Shown: positions 17,519 through 25,545 of the stretch, piece by piece
How positions within the stretch are numbered: the first letter of the stretch is position 1
Layout of the letters: each line of letters begins with the position of its first letter
Source of the DNA: JAFGBM01 sp964610155
Lineage (GTDB): Bacteria; Actinomycetota; Actinomycetes; Actinomycetales; Demequinaceae
Length of the DNA: 64,000 bases
Assembly: GCA_964610155.1 (NCBI GenBank)
Contig: CAZSUY010000001.1
Coordinates: 317,007-381,006, forward strand
Direction of reading: 5' to 3'
Program-made: the position numbers and the translations under genes
Notes under the pieces: generated by a model
What the model was told of the DNA's origin: nothing
Databases searched by the model: none
Seen by the model: only the letters and a program-made list of their open reading frames with translations

Positions 17519-18145
17519 CTAATCTCGCACGAGGGGTGAGAGCCCTCTCGATCGCTCCTCGGGATCGCCAAGCCCACACACCTCAAGCCAGTTGGCGAGC
17601 AGGCGATGGCCCTGATCGGTCAGGACCGACTCCGGATGGAACTGCACGCCGTGCAGGGGAAGGGTCCTGTGACTCAACGCCATTACTACTCCAGATTGCG
17701 TCTTTGCGGTTACTTCAAGGATCTCGGGAACGGTCTCGGGTTCGACCGCCAAGGAATGGTATCGGGTTGCGGTGAAGGGGCTCGGCAGGCCAGCCAAGAC
17801 CGTCGCTCCGTCGTGGTAGACCTCAGAGGTCTTTCCGTGGAGAAGTTCGGGGGCATGTGACACGGTGGCTCCAAAGACCTCTCCAAATGCCTGATGCCCG
17901 AGGCACACGCCAAGCATGGGGGTGGCCGTCTCTGAGCAACGAAGGATGATCTCTTTCGATGTGCCCGCCTCCGATGGCTTCCCGGGCCCTGGCGAGACCA
18001 GTACACCGTCATACCCCTCAACGTCCCCAATTGCGGTCGTGATGTCATTCCTGACCACGGTCGTCTCCGCTCCCATCTGTCTTAGGTATCCGACGATGGT
18101 GTACACGAAGGAGTCGTAGTTGTCGACAACGAGGATGCGGGTCAT
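17519..18145 (-). CDS. trpG: Anthranilate/aminodeoxychorismate synthase glutaminase subunit
   Basis: A 208-residue class I glutamine amidotransferase supplying ammonia to anthranilate or aminodeoxychorismate synthase. The N-terminus is MTRILVVDNYDSFVYTIVGY; the oxyanion region is VLVSPGPGKPSEAG; the catalytic cysteine is in MLGVCLGHQAFGE; the His/Glu pair is in GVQFHPESVLT. Start ATG 18145 is fixed by the family N-terminus. It lies 4 nt after the 52-aa membrane gene, so it is probably in an operon with it and the sortase. TrpG and PabA cannot be separated by sequence alone; no TrpE or PabB is in the window. Confidence 0.9.
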   Translation of the reverse strand: MTRILVVDNYDSFVYTIVGYLRQMGAETTVVRNDITTAIGDVEGYDGVLVSPGPGKPSEAGTSKEIILRCSETATPMLGVCLGHQAFGEVFGATVSHAPELLHGKTSEVYHDGATVLAGLPSPFTATRYHSLAVEPETVPEILEVTAKTQSGVVMALSHRTLPLHGVQFHPESVLTDQGHRLLANWLEVCGLGDPEERSRGLSPLVRD

Positions 18146-18149
18146 CGCA

Positions 18150-18308
18150 CTACACTCCCACGGTCTGCTGCTGAAACGGAAGAATGGGGGCAAGCCAGGG
18201 AAACACCCAGAGGAAGAGGACCATGATCGCTCCGGTAACTAGAAGGACCGCAATCGATACCCTGACCCAGAGTTTCCCCGGGAGATGCCGCCACATCCAC
18301 CCGTACAT
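18150..18308 (-). CDS. Small conserved-looking membrane protein, 52 aa
   Basis: A short gene between the sortase and trpG. It begins MYGWMWRHLPGKLWVRVS, continues with one hydrophobic helix of about 20 residues, and ends with PWLAPILPFQQQTVGV. The ATG overlaps the sortase stop as TGATG, and the stop lies 4 nt before the trpG start, so the spacing is that of a real coupled gene. I recall short proteins with the pattern WR-LPG, one helix, FPWLEP-LPF between class E sortase and trpG in other actinobacteria, but could not verify this. Function unknown; a sortase accessory role is speculation. Confidence 0.75.
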   Translation of the reverse strand: MYGWMWRHLPGKLWVRVSIAVLLVTGAIMVLFLWVFPWLAPILPFQQQTVGV

Positions 18309-19162
18309 CAGTTCACGGCTCCTATCGAGATCCCGCCCGCACCCTCGAGTGCCTGCGACCTAGAGGGCACGATCTCCGGTGGATAGCCCGCCGAGGCGGG
18401 CGCCCAGTAGTCCAGAATGCCGTAGACAACGTACCTCTGCCGAGCCGACAGTCTCGGATGGCACGTCGTCAGGGTGATGTAGCGCCCGTCAGCCTCTGCG
18501 GACTCGTCACCCGGTACCGGCGCTATCGCCGCCGAGAATGAAGGCCAAACGATATGCACTTCCACTACGAGGTAGACATACCACGCTGACTCCGTTCTAA
18601 CGACGATGGCATCACCGATGACCAGTTCTTCGATCCGATCGAAGGGCTTGCCGAAGGTCGTCCGATGCCCGGCCACGGCGAAATTCCCCCATCCCCCCGG
18701 AAGGGCGGTACCAGGGTAGTGGCCAATCCCCAGCCGATCCAAGACACTGCGACGCCCGACTCCCTCGCTGATGGGCCGAACGTAGTTTTCCCCCCATCGA
18801 GGTACATATATCGCGGCAAAAGACTCCTCATTACCCGGGATCTCCTCAACCGGGGGGGTGCTTTCGAACTCCATTTGATCGAAAGGGATGATGGGATAGG
18901 CCGACAGGCCGTCAAGTGCCGTCGCTAAATCGTCTCCTATCAAGACTGGAATCGCCGGAATCTCCCAACCAAGATTCTCTACGATGTCCCGTTGATGCCG
19001 GGTCCCTATGATGTCGGTCCACCACAACTCCCACACGACGAAGAGCCCCACCACGATGCCGAGCGTCAGCAACACCTCCCCCATCGCGCCGATTGCCTTT
19101 CCCAAGACGCGGCGCCGGTTTGCCCCGGTGGCCGAACCAGGCGAGGCTGTATCCTCTTCCAT
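18308..19162 (-). CDS. Class E sortase
   Basis: A 284-residue cysteine transpeptidase of the sortase family. It has a short cytosolic N-terminus, one membrane helix (about residues 25-47) and an extracytoplasmic catalytic domain. That domain contains AVAGHRTTFGKPF (catalytic His) and TLTTCHPRLSARQRYVVYG (TLTTC with catalytic Cys and downstream Arg), the class E form. ATG 19162 is preferred over ATG 19171, because a TAGCCT -10-like hexamer directly abuts 19171 and would place the transcript start near 19165. No protein with an obvious C-terminal sorting motif is encoded in this window. It is followed by the 52-aa gene and trpG. Confidence 0.88.
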   Translation of the reverse strand: MEEDTASPGSATGANRRRVLGKAIGAMGEVLLTLGIVVGLFVVWELWWTDIIGTRHQRDIVENLGWEIPAIPVLIGDDLATALDGLSAYPIIPFDQMEFESTPPVEEIPGNEESFAAIYVPRWGENYVRPISEGVGRRSVLDRLGIGHYPGTALPGGWGNFAVAGHRTTFGKPFDRIEELVIGDAIVVRTESAWYVYLVVEVHIVWPSFSAAIAPVPGDESAEADGRYITLTTCHPRLSARQRYVVYGILDYWAPASAGYPPEIVPSRSQALEGAGGISIGAVN

Positions 19163-19268
19163 GATCTCCATAGGCTAGTCGATACGATCCGACCGACCTG
19201 CGCGTTCCGATCCGATCGCTAGGCTATGTTCGATGGAGACTTGAGTCCCATTAAAAAGGAGTGTAACC

Positions 19269-19511
19269 GTGGCAGTGTCGAAGAAGAGAAAAGCGACCGC
19301 GTACAAGCCGCCGCGTCGTGCAGGTAAGGACCAGAAGAACCCCTCGTGGTACGCCCCGACCATGCTGGCGTTCTACCTCGTCGGCATCATTTGGATTCTC
19401 GTTGCCTATATCTCAGAGGCTGCCTACCCGCTACCGATTGGAAACGGCAACCTACTCGTGGGGTTTGGATTCTTCACTCTGGGCTTCCTCATGACGACAA
19501 GGTGGAAGTAG
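19269..19511 (+). CDS. crgA: Cell division protein CrgA
   Basis: An 80-residue membrane protein that helps recruit FtsI and other divisome parts in actinobacteria. A basic N-terminus (VSKKRKATAYKPP) is followed by NPSWYAPTMLAFYLVGIIWILV and a second hydrophobic segment ending GFLMTTRWK, the CrgA layout with two helices. It starts at GTG 19269 with AAAGGAG upstream. It is divergent from the sortase and convergent with the rhomboid gene. CrgA is an actinobacterial marker and supports the phylum assignment. Confidence 0.93.
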   Translation: MAVSKKRKATAYKPPRRAGKDQKNPSWYAPTMLAFYLVGIIWILVAYISEAAYPLPIGNGNLLVGFGFFTLGFLMTTRWK

Positions 19512-19522
19512 GAGGTCGACGG

Positions 19523-19556
19523 GTTATCCCCACAGTTGTCCACAGCCGGGGATAAC
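19523..19556. promoter_or_regulatory. Hairpin with embedded DnaA-box-like sequences between crgA and the rhomboid gene
   Basis: A perfect 9-bp inverted repeat, GTTATCCCC at 19523-19531 and GGGGATAAC at 19548-19556, encloses TTGTCCACA at 19536-19544, the preferred DnaA box reported for Streptomyces. TTATCCCCA at 19524-19532 is one base from the E. coli box. The site lies 12 bp after the crgA stop and 14 bp before the rhomboid stop. It could be a bidirectional terminator, a DnaA-binding cluster, or both. Confidence 0.5.
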
Positions 19557-19569
19557 TACACCGATGTGA

Positions 19570-20325
19570 TTATCGGCGCCGAGCACCGGATCGACGTTGT
19601 TTGAGATTCTCAAGTCTCACGATGATGAACGCACTCGCCGCCCCAGTGATCGCACCCCCGAGGTGTCCTTCCCAGGAAAGACCCGGAATGAAGAATCCCA
19701 GCACCAACCACAAGCCTCCGAGCACCATCACATCAACCGCCGGATGCTTGAGGACCAGGCTGAGCACCACGAACGCGGCGAGTATCCCGAAGATGGCTCC
19801 CGAGGCTCCTGCGTGGAGCGAATGGGGTGCACCAAGCGCAACGATCATCCCTCCCCCCCCGAGCAGGGACAACCCATACACCAGCGCGAACCTCAAACGC
19901 CCAAGAAGAGACTCGACCACCATTCCGAACTGGAAGAGGGCAAACATGTTGAGCGCAATATGGGTAAGGGAAAAGTGGGCGAAACCGGATGTGACCAATC
20001 TCCATGGCTCGGAGCCCACCTCTCCCGGAATGAGTCCCAACTGATTGACCCACCCCTGTTCCCCCACCGCATAACCCAACACAAAGACGGCCACATTGAG
20101 GCCGATGAGGATGAAGGTGACGACCGGTCGTACCCTCCGGCTGGGCAACCCCAGGGCCGACCTAACGGGTCTTTGCGCAGAACGTGCGGCACGCACACAG
20201 TCAAGGCAGTGAATACCGACGGCGGCGGAGCGTTGACACTCGGGGCAGGCGGGCCGTCCACACCGTTGACACCGGACGTACGACACCACCCTTGGGTGCC
20301 GGGGGCAGGTTGGCTCGGGTTCCAT
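19570..20325 (-). CDS. Rhomboid-family intramembrane serine protease
   Basis: A 251-residue protein with an N-terminal cysteine/histidine-rich zinc-finger-like region (CPRHPRVVSYVRCQRCGRPA, CPECQ, CLDC) and a rhomboid core of about six helices. Catalytic motifs are SLTHIALNMFALFQFG, GASGAIFGILAA (GxSG serine) and WEGHLGGAITGA (catalytic His). Rhomboids cleave transmembrane substrates; the substrate is unknown here. The zinc-finger front end is common in actinobacterial rhomboids. Start ATG 20325 has GAGG five bases upstream. It shares strand and neighbourhood with the cyclophilin gene, as in mycobacteria (Rv0010c/ppiA region, similar position). Confidence 0.88.
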   Translation of the reverse strand: MEPEPTCPRHPRVVSYVRCQRCGRPACPECQRSAAVGIHCLDCVRAARSAQRPVRSALGLPSRRVRPVVTFILIGLNVAVFVLGYAVGEQGWVNQLGLIPGEVGSEPWRLVTSGFAHFSLTHIALNMFALFQFGMVVESLLGRLRFALVYGLSLLGGGGMIVALGAPHSLHAGASGAIFGILAAFVVLSLVLKHPAVDVMVLGGLWLVLGFFIPGLSWEGHLGGAITGAASAFIIVRLENLKQRRSGARRR

Positions 20326-20363
20326 GAGACCTCAGGATTCGTCGATCACTTCGCTTGAGCGGA

Positions 20364-20900
20364 CTAGGAGATCGTCACGCTCGTGATCACGACGTCCTCA
20401 ACCGGGCGGTCTTGCCGATCCGTCGGGACTTTCGCGATCGTATCCACCACTCTCTTCGATTCATCATCGGCGACCCGCCCAAAGATGGTATGGGCTCCGG
20501 TGAGATGTGGGGTCGGCGCAACGGTGATGAAGAACTGCGACCCGTTGGTCCCCGACGGCTGCCCCGTCACCGGATGGGGTCGTTTTCCCGAATTGGCCAT
20601 GGCAAGCAGGTACGGCTCCGAGAATCGAAGTTCTGAATGAATCTCGTCGTCAAAGGCATACCCCGGCCCCCCCGTGCCTATCCCCTGGGGGCATCCACCC
20701 TGGATCATGAATCCGGGGATGATCCGGTGGAAGACCAGGTTGTCATAGAACGGTTCGTGTTTGTTCTCCCTCGTGACCGTATCCCGCCATTCCTTCTCAC
20801 CCGTTGCGAGACCCGTGAAATTTGCGACCGTCTTGGGAGCGTGATTCTCAAAGAGCTCGATCCGAATCACTCCTGCGGTTGTTTCAATGGTTGCCATCAT
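20364..20900 (-). CDS. ppiA: Cyclophilin-type peptidyl-prolyl cis-trans isomerase
   Basis: A 178-residue cytosolic cyclophilin that accelerates proline isomerisation during folding. Motifs: FENHAPKTVANFTGLA, FHRIIPGFMIQGGCPQG, NGSQFFITVAPTPHL and HTIFGRV. The acidic start METTAGVIRI-like sheet has no signal peptide, so it acts in the cytosol. Two adjacent ATG codons (20900 and 20897) could serve as start. The gene sits upstream of the rhomboid gene on the same strand, separated by about 40 bp. Confidence 0.93.
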   Translation of the reverse strand: MMATIETTAGVIRIELFENHAPKTVANFTGLATGEKEWRDTVTRENKHEPFYDNLVFHRIIPGFMIQGGCPQGIGTGGPGYAFDDEIHSELRFSEPYLLAMANSGKRPHPVTGQPSGTNGSQFFITVAPTPHLTGAHTIFGRVADDESKRVVDTIAKVPTDRQDRPVEDVVITSVTIS

Positions 20901-20988
20901 GGTCGCTATTCTGTCATGGGGTTGGGCTGCGACCCGCTAGATGGCACGATGTAGGGGTGCGGGGATGGCCCGCGGCTGGGAGGTCATG

Positions 20989-21735
20989 ATGTTTGGACGC
21001 AAACGGGCTCAACGGCGACGGGCACGGAAACAAACCGAGAAAGTCCTTGCCGATGCTCGCACGGCTGCCGAGGTCGCCCGAAACGCCCTCCGGAATTCCC
21101 ACAGTGCTGGCGAGGGTCTTACTCCAGGTGACGAAGAGTTGGCCGACGCCGTTCAGGCCGCCATCATGAATTCGATCCTGCCCTTCGCGAAAGCAGTCGG
21201 GGAACGCACCATGAAGGACCGCCCGCAACGAGGCGGCTCTGGCGCGATGGCCTTGCTCATCGGCGTAGGAATCGGGGTGGGCGTCGCTGCGTGGGCCAGG
21301 CGTGACAACGATGTGGCCCTGGATCTCGCCGAGGACGACGAGTGGGAACTCGCTAGCGCCTCATCGACGCGCGCCTTGAAGGCCGCCATCAACGAGACCC
21401 TGGACAGGGCCGATGCGGTGCTCCAACGAGCCGCCCACGAGATGGCACAGACGATCAACTCCGCCGTCGGAACGGTTGCCGATGCGGCGGGTCCCGCCGC
21501 CGAACGGGTGACAGACAAACTCAAGGTCGCGCGCAGTCGTGCCACGGAAGAGGTCATCCGCACAATCGATGGAATGGAGGACGTGTGGGGCGACGAACCC
21601 GACGACACGTTGAAGCCCGTCGTCAAGCGGGCACCGAAGAAACCCGCCCCGAGAAAGCCTACCGAGGGCAAACCCAAACCCACCGCGGCAACCAAAGGGG
21701 CATCCGGCCGCTCTCGCCCCTCGGGGGACCAATAG
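20989..21735 (+). CDS. Uncharacterised membrane protein with coiled-coil-like core and basic tail
   Basis: A 248-residue protein I do not recognise. It starts with a strongly basic stretch (MFGRKRAQRRRARKQ), has an amphipathic alanine-rich region, one glycine-rich hydrophobic segment (AMALLIGVGIGVGVAAWARR, about residues 85-104), then a long helical alanine-rich region resembling YtxH or apolipophorin-type coiled coils, and a histone-H1-like Lys/Pro/Ala tail. ATG 20989 is chosen because GGGAGG lies five bases upstream; ATGs at 20941 and 20965 lack this. It is divergent from ppiA. A role at the membrane-nucleoid interface is only a thought suggested by the basic ends. Confidence 0.65.
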   Translation: MFGRKRAQRRRARKQTEKVLADARTAAEVARNALRNSHSAGEGLTPGDEELADAVQAAIMNSILPFAKAVGERTMKDRPQRGGSGAMALLIGVGIGVGVAAWARRDNDVALDLAEDDEWELASASSTRALKAAINETLDRADAVLQRAAHEMAQTINSAVGTVADAAGPAAERVTDKLKVARSRATEEVIRTIDGMEDVWGDEPDDTLKPVVKRAPKKPAPRKPTEGKPKPTAATKGASGRSRPSGDQ

Positions 21736-21760
21736 CGAGCGGCGTCGCTTGCCCATCGAG

Positions 21761-21833
21761 TGGAGCCTAGGGGACTCGAACCCCTAACCCCCTGCTTGCA
21801 AAGCAGGTGCGCTACCACTTGCGCCAAGGCCCC
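21761..21833 (-). tRNA. tRNA-Ala (anticodon TGC)
   Basis: Minus-strand cloverleaf with acceptor GGGGCCT/AGGCTCC (one G-U pair), anticodon stem-loop CCTGC-TTTGCAA-GCAGG giving TGC, and T-arm AGGGG-TTCGAGT-CCCCT. CCA is not encoded. Its 5' end directly abuts the stop codon of the 38-aa gene. Confidence 0.95.
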
Positions 21834-21950
21834 TTACCGTGGCGCGTTCTCGGCGCCTCCCAGGGGCGTCCGGTTCTTGGAATACACCAGCCACTGGTAC
21901 AGGAGCGCCCCGATGGCGACACCAGCGATCAATACGAGGAACTTCTTCAT
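21834..21950 (-). CDS. 38-aa membrane peptide encoded between tRNA-Ile and tRNA-Ala
   Basis: A tiny gene starting MKKFLVLIAGVAIGALLYQW and ending NRTPLGGAENAPR. It has a Lys-Lys start, one hydrophobic helix and a short polar tail. GGGGGTGAT, a near-perfect anti-16S match, precedes the ATG. The stop codon touches the first base of tRNA-Ala, and the start lies 15 nt after tRNA-Ile, so it must be transcribed within a tRNA operon. I recall a family of about 39-residue actinobacterial proteins (DLW-39) near tRNA and gyrase genes; this one lacks a DLW motif, so it is at most a positional analog. Function unknown. Confidence 0.68.
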   Translation of the reverse strand: MKKFLVLIAGVAIGALLYQWLVYSKNRTPLGGAENAPR

Positions 21951-21965
21951 CGATATCACCCCCTG

Positions 21966-22039
21966 TGGGCCCGGGAGGACTTGAACCTCCGACCTCTTCG
22001 TTATCAGCGAAGCGCTCTAACCGCCTGAGCTACGGGCCC
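21966..22039 (-). tRNA. tRNA-Ile (anticodon GAT)
   Basis: Minus-strand cloverleaf with acceptor GGGCCCG/CGGGCCC, anticodon stem-loop CTTCG-CTGATAA-CGAAG giving GAT, and T-arm GGAGG-TTCAAGT-CCTCC. CCA is not encoded. The Ile-Ala pair beside gyrA and a DUF3566 gene is the usual actinobacterial arrangement. Confidence 0.95.
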
Positions 22040-22103
22040 GGTGCGAGTTGCCACGCGGCGTCTGAGAATACCCCACGCCAGCATGGCCACTCAAACCGGA
22101 CCG

Positions 22104-22958
22104 TTACTCGTCCGTCAGAGTTATATACACGCCACCGACGAGCTTGACAACCAGGTTATACAGGAACGCTCCGATCGTGGCCAAACCAGTCATCAATATT
22201 GAGTTGATCACCGAAAGCAGGATCACCGCAGACATGATCTTGTTCCGGTCGAAAAATTGCAGGAACGTTGTCTCCGACTCTTCACCAAGGATCGTCGTGA
22301 TCTCTTCGTTTATCGATGAGAAGACGCCCATCTGATTGAGGACGCTCCACACGATAGACGTCGCGATGATGAACATGATTCCCATCGCGATGGAGAGAAG
22401 GAAGGCGAGTTTCATGATCGACCACGGGTCAACTATGGTCAGCATCGCCCGAACCCTTCGTGGGCCTCCCTTCCTCTTGAGTTTAGTAGAGGACTCGGAT
22501 CCGTGATCCGTCTCTGACTTGTTCCGACTTATCAACCGCTTGAATCCTCCGAGGACCCCGCTCTCTTCGGCACTACCCTGTTCAATCGAGCCGGTTGACC
22601 CGGACCCTTTCTTGAGGGAGGCACGCACCGGAGTCTCTTGAGACACCCCCCGAGCTCTCGTCGTTGCAGCGCCGGCACCCGAATGCACCGTTCCGCCCTG
22701 GGCCGCCGATGCAACCTGACTGGCCTGCGGGTGCGGTGCCGGAGGGGCAACACCGTGCTGCCGAGGCGTTGATGCGTCCTGCTGATTCGCCGCCTGCTGG
22801 TTCATCGCCCTCACCTCTTGGTGGTAAGCCGCAGAAGGTTGAGCCCTTGTTGGGTCGATCGGCGCCACATGTCCGCCCTGGGCTTGACCGGGGACCCCGT
22901 TCACAGGGTATGCGTATGGCCCCTGGGCTCCAGGGATCACAGGGTTCTCCGCGTTCAT
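22104..22958 (-). CDS. DUF3566-type membrane protein with proline/glutamine-rich N-terminus
   Basis: A 284-residue protein encoded directly downstream of gyrA. The first 180 residues are low-complexity (Pro/Gln/Ala/Ser), partly charged and probably disordered and cytosolic. The C-terminal 115 residues match the DUF3566 layout: RRVRAMLTIVDPWSIMKLAF, a first helix, a loop containing ITTILGEE, then a second helix and KLVGGVYITLTDE. Start ATG 22958 has AAGGAG five bases upstream. Mycobacterial homologs lie in the same place next to gyrA and have been linked to cell growth and division; function here is inferred from that position only. Confidence 0.85.
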   Translation of the reverse strand: MNAENPVIPGAQGPYAYPVNGVPGQAQGGHVAPIDPTRAQPSAAYHQEVRAMNQQAANQQDASTPRQHGVAPPAPHPQASQVASAAQGGTVHSGAGAATTRARGVSQETPVRASLKKGSGSTGSIEQGSAEESGVLGGFKRLISRNKSETDHGSESSTKLKRKGGPRRVRAMLTIVDPWSIMKLAFLLSIAMGIMFIIATSIVWSVLNQMGVFSSINEEITTILGEESETTFLQFFDRNKIMSAVILLSVINSILMTGLATIGAFLYNLVVKLVGGVYITLTDE

Positions 22959-23028
22959 CCAGACTCCTTGCTTCTCGCCCGCTTCCGCGCGCGTTCTCCG
23001 CCAAGCGTAACCGCTCGGTAGGGAATGG

Positions 23029-25545
23029 TCACATCGGGTCGGTGTCAACCTCTTCTATCAATTCGCTCTCGATGCCTCTCTCGGCATTTCGGGCGATACC
23101 AATGATTCTGTCCCCTTCGTCAGGCTTCGCGAAGATCACTCCCATGGTGTCGCGTCCCATGGGCGGAACCTCCGTTATCGAAGCCCTCATTACCTTGCCA
23201 CTCTCCATGACAACGAGTACCTCGTCCGATTCGTCCGCGAGAAGCGCTCCCACCAGATCTCCTCGTTGTTCGGCGAGCTTAGCCACCTTGATCCCAAGCC
23301 CCCCTCGTCCTTGACTCCTGTACTCATCCATCGTCGTACGCTTGGCGAAACCCCCCTCCGTGACGATGAAGGAGCAGGACCCCTCGCGTACGACGTCCAT
23401 GGCCAACAACTCGTCGTCGTCGCGAAAACGCATCCCCATCACGCCGGAGGTCGCCCGTCCCATCGGTCTGAGTGCTCCCGCATCCGCGGTGAACCTGATC
23501 GATTGGCCCTTTCGGCTAACGAGCATTAGATCGTCCTCGTCAGAAACCAAACGAGCCGACATCACCTCGTCCGTCCCGACCTCTTCCCCGTCTCTTGATC
23601 GAAGGTTGATCGCGATGAGCCCACCCTGTCGGTTCGAGTCATACTCCTCAAGCTTGGTCTTCTTCACCTGGCCACGTTTGGTGGCAAGCACCAGAAAGGG
23701 CTTGTCTCCGTAGGTCTTGATGTCGAGGACCTGGGCAATAACCTCCCCTGGTTGAAAGGCAAGGAGGTTGGCCACGTGCTGACCCTTGGAATCCCGACTT
23801 CCCTCGGGAAGTTCGTAGGCCTTGGCTCGATAGACGCGGCCAAGGTTTGTGAAGAACAGGAGCCAGTGATGAGTCGTCGTCACAAAGAAGTGCTCGACGA
23901 TGTCGTCGGCCCGCAGGGTTGCTCCACGAACCCCCTTGCCCCCCCGTCGCTGAGAACGATATTGGGAGGACTTGGTTCGCTTGGCATAGCCGCCTCGGGT
24001 AATCGTGACGACAATCTCTTCCTCGGCGATGAGGTCTTCAATGCTGGCATCACCGCTGTGTGGCGTGATCACCGTACGTCTCGCATCCCCGTACCGATCA
24101 ACGATCTCCGATAGCTCAGAAGACACGATCGACCTCTGCCGCTCTTCCGAGGCGAGGATGGCCTCAAACTCCGAGATCTCCGCAACAAGTGAAGCGAAAT
24201 CGTCCTCGATCTTCTTCCGTTCGAGCGCGGCCAGTCGGCGCAATTGGAGGTTGAGGATCGCGGTCGCCTGCACCTCGTCGATGTCGAGGAGGGCGATTAG
24301 GCCTTCGCGGGCCTCCTCGACGGTCGCAGAAGCCCTGATGAGGGCGATCACCTCGTCGATGGCGTCGAGCGCCTTGAGATACCCCCGGAGGATATGAGCC
24401 TCGCGTTCGGCCTCCCTCAATCGGAAACGCGTTCGCCGAACGATGACATCGATCTGATGAGTCACCCAGTGGCGCACGAATCCGTCAAGGGTCAGGGTTC
24501 GTGGGACCCCATCGACGAGAGCGAGCATGTTCGCTCCAAACGTCTCCTGGAGTTGTGTGTGCTTGTAGAGGTTGTTGAGGACGACCTTTGCCACGGCGTC
24601 GCGTTTGAGGACAATGACCAACCGTTGGCCTGTACGGCCAGAAGTCTCATCCCGGATGTCGGCGATGCCGGCGATCCTCCCGTCACGGGTGTGTTCCGCA
24701 ATCTTGAGGGCGAGGTTATCGGGGTTGACTTGGTAGGGAAGCTGGGAAACGACCAGGCAGGTTCTCCCCTGAATCTCCTCAACCTCAACGACGGCCCGCA
24801 TCACGATGGAACCTCGGCCGGTGCGATAGGCCTCCCCTATCCCCTCGCTCCCTAGAATCAACGCTCCGGTCGGGAAGTCCGGTCCCTTCACGCGCTCGAG
24901 GAGGGCTTCAAGCAACGTCTCTTTCGATGCCTCCGGGTTCTGGAGATACCACTGAACTCCGTCCGCAATCTCTCGGAGGTTGTGGGGTGGGATATTCGTT
25001 GCCATTCCTACGGCAATTCCAGCGCTCCCATTGACGAGCAAGTTTGGAAAACGCGCCGGGAGGATCGTTGGTTCTTGGGTTCGCCCATCGTAGTTGTCCT
25101 GGAAATCAACCGTGTCCTTGTCGATGTCCCGCACCATCTCCATGGCTAGTGAAGCCATCCGACACTCTGTGTACCGAGGCGCGGCGGCGGGATCGTTGCC
25201 GGGCGAGCCAAAGTTCCCTTGGCCGTCGACGAGCGGATAGCGCAGTGACCAGTCTTGGACCAAACGCACGAGGGCGTCATATATCGCGGCATCTCCATGC
25301 GGGTGGTACTTTCCCATGACATCACCCACCACGCGCGAACATTTCGAGTGCGCCCGATCCGGGCGGTAGCCCCCATCGACCATGGCATACAGGACCCGTC
25401 GATGGACGGGTTTGAGTCCATCACGTACGTCGGGAAGGGCCCGGCCAACGATGACGGACATCGCATAGTCGAGGTAGGACCGCTGCATCTCGACCTGAAG
25501 ATCGACCGGCTCGATCCTCCCGTGGTTGAAGACCTCAGATGTCAA
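23029..25545 (-). CDS. gyrA: DNA gyrase subunit A
   Basis: An 838-residue type II topoisomerase subunit that cuts and rejoins DNA. Y125 in AAPRYTECR is the catalytic tyrosine. The quinolone-determining region reads HPHGDAAIYD, with Ala86 where E. coli has Ser83 and with Asp90 kept. The C-terminal domain has the gyrase-specific QRRGGKG box, so this is gyrase rather than topoisomerase IV. The start is TTG 25545, giving an 11-bp overlap with gyrB; no closer ATG is in frame. Expression is probably coupled to gyrB. Confidence 0.96.
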   Translation of the reverse strand: MTSEVFNHGRIEPVDLQVEMQRSYLDYAMSVIVGRALPDVRDGLKPVHRRVLYAMVDGGYRPDRAHSKCSRVVGDVMGKYHPHGDAAIYDALVRLVQDWSLRYPLVDGQGNFGSPGNDPAAAPRYTECRMASLAMEMVRDIDKDTVDFQDNYDGRTQEPTILPARFPNLLVNGSAGIAVGMATNIPPHNLREIADGVQWYLQNPEASKETLLEALLERVKGPDFPTGALILGSEGIGEAYRTGRGSIVMRAVVEVEEIQGRTCLVVSQLPYQVNPDNLALKIAEHTRDGRIAGIADIRDETSGRTGQRLVIVLKRDAVAKVVLNNLYKHTQLQETFGANMLALVDGVPRTLTLDGFVRHWVTHQIDVIVRRTRFRLREAEREAHILRGYLKALDAIDEVIALIRASATVEEAREGLIALLDIDEVQATAILNLQLRRLAALERKKIEDDFASLVAEISEFEAILASEERQRSIVSSELSEIVDRYGDARRTVITPHSGDASIEDLIAEEEIVVTITRGGYAKRTKSSQYRSQRRGGKGVRGATLRADDIVEHFFVTTTHHWLLFFTNLGRVYRAKAYELPEGSRDSKGQHVANLLAFQPGEVIAQVLDIKTYGDKPFLVLATKRGQVKKTKLEEYDSNRQGGLIAINLRSRDGEEVGTDEVMSARLVSDEDDLMLVSRKGQSIRFTADAGALRPMGRATSGVMGMRFRDDDELLAMDVVREGSCSFIVTEGGFAKRTTMDEYRSQGRGGLGIKVAKLAEQRGDLVGALLADESDEVLVVMESGKVMRASITEVPPMGRDTMGVIFAKPDEGDRIIGIARNAERGIESELIEEVDTDPM

